Source: Nitrososphaerales archaeon
GTDB taxonomy: Archaea; Thermoproteota; Nitrososphaeria; Conexivisphaerales; UBA164
Assembly (NCBI GenBank): GCA_023256405.1
Contig: JAGDXK010000027.1
Coordinates: forward strand, 1 to 15,299
Reading direction: 5' to 3'
Length of the DNA: 15,299 nucleotides
The notes beneath the pieces are model-generated. The model worked only from the letters and a program-made list of their open reading frames with translations, was not told where the DNA came from and ran no database searches. The position numbers were made by a program, and so were the translations under genes. Shown one piece after another: positions 1-5,258 of the stretch; the stretch's first letter is position 1, and every line of letters begins with the position of its first letter.

Positions 1-39
1 AACCGGGCGGTCGTGGGTTCAAGTCCCACCGGGCCCACC
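1..39 (+). tRNA. tRNA 3' part (partial, isoacceptor not determinable)
   Basis: The 3' half of a tRNA cut by the window edge. The T arm is clear: stem GTGGG (13-17), loop TTCAAGT (18-24), stem CCCAC (25-29). The 3' acceptor strand CGGGCCC (30-36) and discriminator A37 follow. Bases 3-7 (CCGGG) would be the 3' side of the anticodon stem, so the anticodon lies outside the window and the amino acid cannot be called; an A discriminator and AA ahead of the stem would suit several families, including Val. The sequence after A37 is CCT, so a complete CCA is not encoded and must be added after transcription. The CCA-adding enzyme gene lies about 630 bp downstream. Confidence 0.9.
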
Positions 40-59
40 TTTAAATCCTTAATTCCACT

Positions 60-67
60 TTTATATG
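60..67 (+). promoter_or_regulatory. Box A (TATA) of the DUF309 gene
   Basis: TTTATATG is a good archaeal box A in the AT-rich gap after the tRNA. Transcription would begin near 88-92. A GGTGAT motif at 86-91, complementary to the anti-SD of archaeal 16S rRNA, lies 11 nt before the ATG and overlaps the expected start site, so the leader is short or absent. Confidence 0.5.
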
Positions 68-102
68 CGCGTTTATTATTTAGATGGTGATAAGAACCGC
101 TC

Positions 103-624
103 ATGGGAAGGTATTTGTTGCTCCTTATGAACAGAGGACTAACTCCAGATAGCTCATCCACATTAAAAACGTCCCTAAGGGAAAGGGGAATTAAGGTCAT
201 CGATGTTAGGATAGGAAAGCACGTTGAAGTTGACTATGTAAGCGATTCGAAGCTCTCAGCGCAGATTTCAGATATACTCGGCTTAAAGGTTCTAGAGGAG
301 AAAGAGCTGGAAAGAACCGAGAAAGATTACGTCCATCTAGTAAAGGAGGGGAGGTGCTGGGAAGCACATGAAGCGCTTGAGGGGGTCTGGAAGGGCGTCG
401 ACCCCTCTGACAAAATGGGAATAATGTACATTATAAAGATCTGCGTGGCCACAGTTCATTATCAGCGAGGGAATTACGAGACCGCCAAAAGGATCATGAA
501 TGAGGTCATCTTATCTGCACCTTCAAGGGAGCTCTTCGAAAGGCTGAATCTTGTCTTCCTGTACGAGCTGCTTAAAACTCGGGGAGAAGAAGCGCTTAAG
601 CTGCTCGCGTACGGAATTGGCTGA
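103..624 (+). CDS. DUF309 family protein
   Basis: A 173-residue soluble protein of unknown function. The C-terminal part (about 75-150) carries the DUF309 signature: an alpha-helical segment with W86, H89, E90, E93 and W96 in the pattern EAHEALEGVW, then helices rich in tyrosine and asparagine. The first 70 residues form a separate small alpha/beta-looking segment ending in an acidic helix, as in other archaeal members. An in-frame TAA at 91-93 makes ATG 103 the only possible early start. The gene follows a tRNA and precedes the CCA enzyme, which seems to have its own promoter, so this is probably a single-gene transcript. The family is widespread in archaea and some bacteria; no biochemical function can be stated. 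Family call confident, function unknown. Confidence 0.8.
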   Translation: MGRYLLLLMNRGLTPDSSSTLKTSLRERGIKVIDVRIGKHVEVDYVSDSKLSAQISDILGLKVLEEKELERTEKDYVHLVKEGRCWEAHEALEGVWKGVDPSDKMGIMYIIKICVATVHYQRGNYETAKRIMNEVILSAPSRELFERLNLVFLYELLKTRGEEALKLLAYGIG

Positions 625-631
625 AGTAAGG

Positions 632-638
632 TTATAAG
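632..638 (+). promoter_or_regulatory. Box A of the CCA-adding enzyme gene
   Basis: TTATAAG lies 28-34 nt ahead of ATG 666, just after the stop of the DUF309 gene. Initiation would fall near 660-664, giving an essentially leaderless mRNA. No Shine-Dalgarno sequence is visible. Confidence 0.5.
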
Positions 639-665
639 TTATTAGGGGCATTAAAGTAAACGTCC

Positions 666-2015
666 ATGAGCTTCAGCATGAAGTTCGATGAAAGAAGAGT
701 TGATGAGGTTGTTGCCGAAGTTAAAAAAATAGTGACCCCCAGCGAGGAGCTCAGGAGCAGGCTAAGAAGCGTCGTAGAGGAGCTATCGGAAAGGCTCAGG
801 AGGAACGGGCTGGACTTTGTTCTTGGGGGCTCATATGCGAGAGACACTTGGCTGTCCGAGGATCAGGACATCGATTTCTTCATCCTGTATGATCCCGCTC
901 TGGGTCCGGACGGAATAGCCAAAAAAGGCCTGGAGGACATAAAAAGGGCCATTGATGGCTTGCCTTATTGGGAGAGGTATGCTGAGCATCCATATATAGA
1001 GGGTTCGCTAAATGGTGTCAAGTTTAACCTTGTCCCATGCGCAAGAACAGAAAAGGGGAAATGGATAACAGCAATGGACAGAAGCAGATATCACAACGAG
1101 TATCTGCTCCCAAGGCTCAACGATGAGCTGAGATCGGAGATAAGAGTATTCAAGAAGTTTCTTAGAAGCAACGGCGTTTATGGTGCGGAAATTAAGGTAG
1201 GAGGCTTCAGTGGATACATAACCGAGATCCTCATCGTGAAGTATGGATCGTTCAAAAGGGCCCTTCTTGAAATAGTAAACTGGAAAAAGGGAGATATTAT
1301 AGCGCTGGAGCCATATTCATACGACCCGCATAGGGTCTTCGATACAGAGGTAATAATATTGGACCCAGTGGATGAGAGGAGAAATCTTGCATCTGCTATA
1401 AGAAAAAGCACGCTTGCTAAGATAAAAATCTTGGCCCTTAGGTTCCTGCTGAGCCCTAGCATGTCCTACTTCGAGAAGACCGTAACCCCGAGCGTTCTGG
1501 ACATTGGAGATCATGTTCTCATGGTCTCATTAAGAGCGCCTGAGGCGGTGGATGATGTAAAGTGGGGCATGTACTACAGGGCTCAGCAAAACATAATTAA
1601 CATTCTACGCCAATACGGGTTCAACGTTATTAGATCCGCGGTATCAGAGAGCGAGGGATGGGTTTCGTTCGCGCTCTTTCTTGAAAGAACAAGGAAGGCC
1701 TTCGATCTCAGAATAGGCCCTCAGGTTTATCTGGTGGACAACTCCTTACAGTTCATCAGCAAGCACAGGATTGTATGGGCTGGGGATGACATGAGACTTT
1801 ACTCTTTTGAGAGCGCCAAATTTCAGGACGCATCAGAAGTAATCGGCAAAATAAAGGAATCGCCGGTCAACAACGGGATTCCGGAAGGCCTCGCTAAGAG
1901 CTTTGAAACTAGCTCAATGGCGTATTACTTCAGCAGCCTTGATCCAGGCTCCCCTTATGCTAGAAGCGCCAAGGAGGCCTACGCCTCCCTTTTTGAGACC
2001 TTAAACTCCCCCTGA
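666..2015 (+). CDS. cca: CCA tRNA nucleotidyltransferase (archaeal class I)
   Basis: Adds or repairs the 3' CCA of tRNAs using CTP and ATP without a nucleic-acid template. The 449-residue length is normal for the archaeal family. The nucleotidyltransferase motif GGSYARDTWL (54-63) is followed by the first two catalytic carboxylates, D68 and D70 (DQDIDFF). The central region contains the archaeal signatures YAEHPY (105-110), YGAEIKVGGFSGY and LDPVDERRN. The position matching the third metal-binding carboxylate (D110 of the Archaeoglobus enzyme, in a V-x-V-D-x-V-P-C context) is asparagine here: N121 in VKFNLVPC, codon AAC at 1026-1028. The last 15 nt overlap the 3' end of the convergent nth gene. 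ATG 666 is used because it lies just downstream of a box A; an in-frame ATG at 678 is an alternative. The adjacent tRNA has no encoded CCA. Confidence 0.95.
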   Translation: MSFSMKFDERRVDEVVAEVKKIVTPSEELRSRLRSVVEELSERLRRNGLDFVLGGSYARDTWLSEDQDIDFFILYDPALGPDGIAKKGLEDIKRAIDGLPYWERYAEHPYIEGSLNGVKFNLVPCARTEKGKWITAMDRSRYHNEYLLPRLNDELRSEIRVFKKFLRSNGVYGAEIKVGGFSGYITEILIVKYGSFKRALLEIVNWKKGDIIALEPYSYDPHRVFDTEVIILDPVDERRNLASAIRKSTLAKIKILALRFLLSPSMSYFEKTVTPSVLDIGDHVLMVSLRAPEAVDDVKWGMYYRAQQNIINILRQYGFNVIRSAVSESEGWVSFALFLERTRKAFDLRIGPQVYLVDNSLQFISKHRIVWAGDDMRLYSFESAKFQDASEVIGKIKESPVNNGIPEGLAKSFETSSMAYYFSSLDPGSPYARSAKEAYASLFETLNSP

Positions 2016-2678
2016 CTTTATAGTCCTATAGTATTTGCAAAGGTCGTTCAAAACACATCTGTCGCAGCCTGGGTTCCTTGCCTTGCAGGTTTCCCTGCCA
2101 TGTTTTATGAGAAGCATGTGCGCTTTCATGGGCTCATCGAAAACCTCAAGCAGCTTCTCCTTAATCTCGCCGTAAGTTCCCGCAGCAAGCCCGAGCCTCA
2201 TGGCCACCCTCCTTATATGGGTATCCACAGGAAACGTCCTTGCTCCCAGATAAAAACCAATGAACACATCGGCGGTCTTTTCGCCAATCCCTTTTATCCC
2301 GATTAACTCATTTCTTGCCTCTTCAGGCGAAAGTTTACGAAGATCTTTAAGATCTCCGTTATGTTTTTCAATGGCCCATTTTGCTACGCTTATTATTGTC
2401 TCAGCTTTTCTTTTGTAAATTCCGGAAACTTTTATCAGCTGTTCCACCTTCTCTCTACCTGCCTTAAGTATGCTTTCCGGGCGATTCAGGCCTGCCGCAA
2501 CTAAATTCATTGTCGCCCTTAGCGCGTTTCTGTCTGAGGTGTTCTGACTCAGGATAATTGAGACGAGTATGAGAAAGGGGTCAGTAAAGTTCAGCGGCGC
2601 AAACTCATCTGGCGTTATTTTGTACTTCTTTTCAAGCCTTTCTAGTATTTCCTTTCCTAACGACTTCAGCGTAGGCAT
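2001..2678 (-). CDS. nth: Endonuclease III (Nth), Fe-S DNA glycosylase/AP lyase
   Basis: Bifunctional DNA glycosylase and AP lyase that removes oxidised pyrimidines in base excision repair. The 225-residue protein has the full HhH-GPD architecture: LSQNTSD (43-49), helix-hairpin-helix with catalytic K134 in IKGIGEKTA, and catalytic D152 in FPVDTHIRR. The C-terminal 4Fe-4S cluster motif is complete with C198, C205, C208 and C214 (C-x6-C-x2-C-x5-C). ATG 2678 is preceded by a strong AGGAGG at 2685-2690, 6 nt upstream, so the start is firm even though it lies 47 nt inside the end of the E1-like gene. That overlap implies translational coupling. The stop overlaps the convergent cca gene by 15 nt. 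Confidence 0.96.
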   Translation of the reverse strand: MPTLKSLGKEILERLEKKYKITPDEFAPLNFTDPFLILVSIILSQNTSDRNALRATMNLVAAGLNRPESILKAGREKVEQLIKVSGIYKRKAETIISVAKWAIEKHNGDLKDLRKLSPEEARNELIGIKGIGEKTADVFIGFYLGARTFPVDTHIRRVAMRLGLAAGTYGEIKEKLLEVFDEPMKAHMLLIKHGRETCKARNPGCDRCVLNDLCKYYRTIKSGGV

Positions 2679-3663
2679 TCAGCGCCTCCTTTTCAAGCCC
2701 ATCGAAGTACCCTCTGTAAAGCGCAACAGCGTACCCTGTTCTGTAGATTGTAAACATAAAACCTTTATATGTTCCTTTCAGATAGTCCTTGCTTCTCTGA
2801 ACTTCGTCTATGCTGATCTGGTCAAGATCTACATCGCCAAATGGCCTGTTTATGAAAATCGTGCTCATTCCATCCTTACTGCAGCTTATTTCCGTATCAG
2901 GCTCTCTGAGCGGCCTGGCCCTAAGGTCGCATACCTCACACCGATCATCCTTTTTGAGGTTTATGCTTTCAAGGGTTCCCATACTTAGATCCAGTATGCC
3001 AAGCCTGCCCTTGAATGGCGGTTCTCTGCCGGTCAGAATGTGCAGAATCTCATTGGACTCCAATGATGCTATCGTTGTAACCACGGAGGGATTTACGCCT
3101 ACAGTGGCGCATGTGGGTAGGCCCTCTTCATCAAATCCGCTGTAAAACTCGTTCAGGCAGGGTGTTTCTCCAGGAACTATCGTGCTGATGTTTCCATAGT
3201 TTTCAATAGCTGATGCAAAAACATAAGGCTTTTTATGCTTGACCGCCGCAAGGTTGAGGTTGTATCTTGCCCTCATATTGTCTAGACCATCGGCCACAGC
3301 GTCAACCTTTGAGATTATCCTTTCAAGCTCATCAAAGTTATTAACGCTTATAGGATAGGTATAAACGCTGATGTTTGAGTTAATTTTACCGAGCTTCTCC
3401 TTGGCCGCGTATACCTTCGGCTTTCCAACATCATTTTCGTCATACAGAACCTGTCTGTGAAGGTCGCTGAGCGAAACCACGTCTCTGTCTATTATGTGGA
3501 GCTCCCCTACGCCCATTCTGGCCAAAAGAGATACTACCATGGAGCCAAGCCCGCCAACGCCCGCGACTGCAACCTTTGCTTTCAGTATTTTTTCCTGTCC
3601 ATCAATTCCTATATCCTTAAGAACTATCTGTCTGGAATATCGCTCATATAAGTTTGATATCAT
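2632..3663 (-). CDS. ThiF/MoeB/HesA-type E1-like adenylyltransferase
   Basis: Activates the C-terminal glycine of a ubiquitin-fold protein by adenylation, for sulfur transfer (MoaD, ThiS, Urm1-like) or protein conjugation (SAMP-like). The Rossmann domain shows YSRQ (9-12), nucleotide-binding GVGGLGS (35-41), the D60-D61 pair, the arginine of DLHRQ (67-71) and DGLDNMRAR (125-133). C185 in GLPTCATVGVNP aligns with the active-site cysteine loop. The structural zinc site looks incomplete: C242 and C245 (CEVC) and C169 are present, but the first CxxC is C169-L-N-E172. Residues 261-343 form an extra C-terminal region that does not look like rhodanese and that I cannot assign. It is 343 residues, longer than plain MoeB. 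Its 3' end overlaps nth by 47 nt. A Ubl gene lies two genes upstream, the obvious partner. Confidence 0.9.
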   Translation of the reverse strand: MISNLYERYSRQIVLKDIGIDGQEKILKAKVAVAGVGGLGSMVVSLLARMGVGELHIIDRDVVSLSDLHRQVLYDENDVGKPKVYAAKEKLGKINSNISVYTYPISVNNFDELERIISKVDAVADGLDNMRARYNLNLAAVKHKKPYVFASAIENYGNISTIVPGETPCLNEFYSGFDEEGLPTCATVGVNPSVVTTIASLESNEILHILTGREPPFKGRLGILDLSMGTLESINLKKDDRCEVCDLRARPLREPDTEISCSKDGMSTIFINRPFGDVDLDQISIDEVQRSKDYLKGTYKGFMFTIYRTGYAVALYRGYFDGLEKEALNAYAEVVRKGNTRKA

Positions 3664-3683
3664 TACACGCTTGTAGCTTCAAA

Positions 3684-3691
3684 TTTTAAAA
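3684..3691 (-). promoter_or_regulatory. Box A of the E1-like gene
   Basis: TTTTAAAA lies 21-28 nt before the ATG, in the 52-nt gap after the Cgi121-like gene. It suggests that the E1/nth pair can be transcribed separately, as a near-leaderless mRNA, although read-through from the upstream pair is also possible. Confidence 0.45.
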
Positions 3692-3715
3692 TAAGCGTTT
3701 TTGAGCTTTTTGGAA

Positions 3716-4042
3716 TCACGTAGCAGTGAGAGCGCTCATCTCGGACGCCTCAACGTCCTCTTCGCTTATTTCTATATTGCCAATTTCGCATGATGCGCAT
3801 ACATATATTTCATGATCATTTCCACCACATCTTTCCTGCGCCAAGAAGATCTGATCGGTTCCTGCGAGACGCATTAGGAAATCTAGCTCGGGTTTTCTTG
3901 CCAGAAGCTCTCCATTTTTCATAGCAAAAATGGTTTGCTCGGCTATCAGCACAAGAGCGCCCAAGCTCTTAACGCAGTCGCCTTTTATCTTGACCATGAA
4001 TGTGATATCGCCTTCAGGCGGACTATCGATGGAGACTCTCAA
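3716..4042 (-). CDS. Cgi121-like protein (probable KEOPS subunit)
   Basis: A 108-residue protein resembling Cgi121, the KEOPS/EKC subunit that helps make the t6A37 tRNA modification; in archaea Cgi121 recruits tRNA through its 3' CCA end. The match rests on the central helix-rich block: an acidic residue and Q before IFA (36-41), then LLARKPELDFLMRLAGTDQI (46-65), which fits the family pattern of a hydrophobic helix followed by a sGxrQI turn, and a later beta strand EIYVCAS. The start is TTG, overlapping the stop of the Ubl gene (TTGA, 4 nt), with GGTGGAG about 7 nt upstream; the next in-frame ATG (residue 16) would truncate the first strand. Family call is by pattern only. It contains three Cys (72, 82, 85), not usual for the family as I know it. 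Confidence 0.65.
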   Translation of the reverse strand: MRVSIDSPPEGDITFMVKIKGDCVKSLGALVLIAEQTIFAMKNGELLARKPELDFLMRLAGTDQIFLAQERCGGNDHEIYVCASCEIGNIEISEEDVEASEMSALTAT

Positions 4043-4293
4043 ATCGCTCCACCGTGGGCTACCGGCAGGATTTTTAATTCGTCGGAATCCTTTGGCCTGT
4101 ACTTTAGGCCACCTAGCAGCGACAGCTCGACGTCGTTCACGAATACAAGCACGTTGGGGTTTCCTGGTCTAAGATCCGGCTCAATCTTGGAGAGATCGTC
4201 AAGTATGTTTTCAAGCGTTTTTGATCCATCTACGGTGTAATCCAGCTCCTTGCCAAGCTTTCGGCTGAGGCTCCCGTAAAGCTTTATCTTCAT
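4039..4293 (-). CDS. Ubiquitin-like / MoaD-ThiS-Urm1-type sulfur carrier
   Basis: An 84-residue beta-grasp protein. It begins with strand MKIKLYGSLSRKLG, typical of MoaD/Urm1, has VLVFVNDVE mid-protein, and ends ILPVAHGGAI. The di-glycine (G81-G82) whose carboxylate is adenylated by the E1 is followed by two more residues, Ala-Ile, so the chain may need trimming before activation. An open frame extends to 4344, but ATG 4293 is preferred because homologues start at this strand and because the box A at 4316-4323 would initiate transcription near this codon. It is first in the cluster with the Cgi121-like and E1-like genes. It could serve molybdopterin synthesis, tRNA thiolation or protein conjugation; the sequence alone does not decide. 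Confidence 0.87.
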   Translation of the reverse strand: MKIKLYGSLSRKLGKELDYTVDGSKTLENILDDLSKIEPDLRPGNPNVLVFVNDVELSLLGGLKYRPKDSDELKILPVAHGGAI

Positions 4294-4315
4294 CGTTGGA
4301 TCATGAGCGTTGAAG

Positions 4316-4323
4316 CAATATAA
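4316..4323 (-). promoter_or_regulatory. Box A of the Ubl-Cgi121 operon
   Basis: On the minus strand the sequence reads TTATATTG, 23-30 nt before ATG 4293, the right distance for a leaderless transcript. It lies in the 58-nt gap after the stop of the histidine phosphatase gene and decides the start of the Ubl gene. Confidence 0.55.
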
Positions 4324-4351
4324 CGCTTTTTGAAAAACTCCCACCGTGCCT

Positions 4352-4969
4352 TTACAGCCTGCTGAGCGGTACGCAGTTTATGGTTACAACTTTGAAGTCC
4401 TCAACGTTTTCCTGATCCTCAAATTTAGCCACGGTTATGGACGCGTTGTGTATCTCTATCTTTCTTACCTCCTTTCCGCTCAGCTTCAGAGGTACAGTTA
4501 TGAGCGCTCTGATGGGCTCAAGATGGCTAACGGCTATGACCTTTTTGTATCCCGCAGCCAGAACGTCCTTAGCAAATTCAAGCATCCTCTTTCTGATCGA
4601 ATCGTACTTCTCAATGCCGTAAATCGTCCTCTCATCGAAATACTCCAAGAACCAATCAGGGTTGCTTTCGAATACAGTTCTTACTGGGACGTTCCTGAGC
4701 CTTCCGAGAGCCACTTCACGGAGCCTTTCATCGATTTTTACTTCAAGCCCAATGCTCTCACCGATAATCGTAGCTGTTTCATATGCCCTGTAAACCGGGC
4801 TTGAAAAGATAGCCTCAGCGCCCGAGCTTTTAAGAAGCTCAGCTGCTCCCTTTGCCTCCTCCCGGCCCCTCTCTGTAAGCCTGTATTTGTTTGCGTCGTC
4901 GTCAGGAAAAACACCATCCCTGTTGTTTTCAGCGTGGCCATGCCTTACAAGATATAGAGTGAGACCCAT
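4352..4969 (-). CDS. Histidine phosphatase superfamily protein
   Basis: A 205-residue member of the histidine phosphatase (branch 1) family; phosphate is transferred through a histidine. The N-terminal motif LVRHGHAENN (7-16) supplies the nucleophile H10 and R9. SSPVYRAYETA supplies the second arginine, LREVALG the middle acidic residue, and VIAVSHLEPIRAL the second catalytic histidine. The dPGM-specific blocks (NRFTGW, PPNGES) are missing, so this is a phosphatase of unknown substrate (cobalamin phosphatase-, SixA- or sugar-phosphatase-like) and not a glycolytic mutase. It is divergent from the true phosphoglycerate mutase gene 289 bp away. Start ATG 4969 has box A ATATAAA (4993-4999) at leaderless distance. 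Confidence 0.9.
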   Translation of the reverse strand: MGLTLYLVRHGHAENNRDGVFPDDDANKYRLTERGREEAKGAAELLKSSGAEAIFSSPVYRAYETATIIGESIGLEVKIDERLREVALGRLRNVPVRTVFESNPDWFLEYFDERTIYGIEKYDSIRKRMLEFAKDVLAAGYKKVIAVSHLEPIRALITVPLKLSGKEVRKIEIHNASITVAKFEDQENVEDFKVVTINCVPLSRL

Positions 4970-4992
4970 GCAAATATGAATCGAGCGGGGCG

Positions 4993-4999
4993 ATATAAA
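4993..4999 (-). promoter_or_regulatory. Box A of the histidine phosphatase gene
   Basis: The minus strand reads TTTATAT 24-30 nt upstream of ATG 4969, implying a leaderless mRNA. Confidence 0.55.
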
Positions 5000-5029
5000 G
5001 CTGACCTCACACTCCCTTGAAGAAAGGCG

Positions 5030-5094
5030 GCTCCAAGGCGCCTTGGTTCGTTCGCTCTCCTTGGAGCATGCGCTAATGGCAATGGAACGAACGT
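5030..5094. repeat. Nested palindromes / inverted repeats
   Basis: GCTCCAAGG (5030-5038) is the exact reverse complement of CCTTGGAGC (5059-5067), giving a 9-bp hairpin with a 20-nt loop. Inside it CCAAGGCGCCTTGG (5033-5046) is a perfect 14-bp palindrome, and CTCCTTGGAG (5057-5066) is a near-palindrome built from the same half-site. In addition GTTCGTTC (5046-5053) is complementary to GAACGAAC (5085-5092). It lies between two divergent genes and just upstream of the TnpB-right-end-like hairpin. It may be the other end of a small mobile element, a regulator binding site, or the fold of a small RNA. Confidence 0.7.
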
Positions 5095-5132
5095 ACAGCT
5101 TCCAGCATAAATTGCAGAATTACAAAGTCCGT

Positions 5133-5168
5133 GAAAGCCTAGCCCTTTCAGGACGGGGAGGAGGTCAG
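5133..5168 (+). mobile_element. Solo IS200/IS605 TnpB right-end (omega-RNA-like) hairpin, copy 1
   Basis: A 36-nt block beginning GAAAGCCTAGCCC and ending GGGGAGGAGGTCAG. It has the form of the conserved 3' tail of TnpB genes: GAAAG, a C-rich stem with a TTCA-like loop, G-rich return strand, then GGAGG..TCAG. The stem CCTAGCCCT / AGGACGGGGAGG pairs 7 of 9 positions. About 30 of 36 positions match copy 2 at 13158-13192. No TnpB or TnpA coding sequence is recognisable upstream, so it is a solitary remnant or a stand-alone guide-RNA-like element. The 289-bp gap (4970-5258) otherwise holds the palindromes and two divergent promoters. Confidence 0.6.
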
Positions 5169-5228
5169 GGGCTTCTGCAGCAGTTCATAAACATAAAATT
5201 TAACTTTAGCTTCAAACAAACGCAAAAA

Positions 5229-5236
5229 GTTTATGA
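5229..5236 (+). promoter_or_regulatory. Box A of the phosphoglycerate mutase gene
   Basis: GTTTATGA lies 23-30 nt before ATG 5259, consistent with a leaderless mRNA and supporting that start over the upstream open frame. Confidence 0.5.
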
Positions 5237-5258
5237 GGGGTATCATGAAGGTTTTTGT

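Noticed and set aside
4294..4344. 17-residue N-terminal extension of the Ubl protein
   Set aside because: The box A at 4316-4323 lies inside it and the beta-grasp fold starts at MKIKLYG.
5043..5258. In-frame N-terminal extension of phosphoglycerate mutase (72 residues)
   Set aside because: It runs through palindromes and the repeat element, matches no family, and homology begins exactly at MPYLILVRHGES after a box A.
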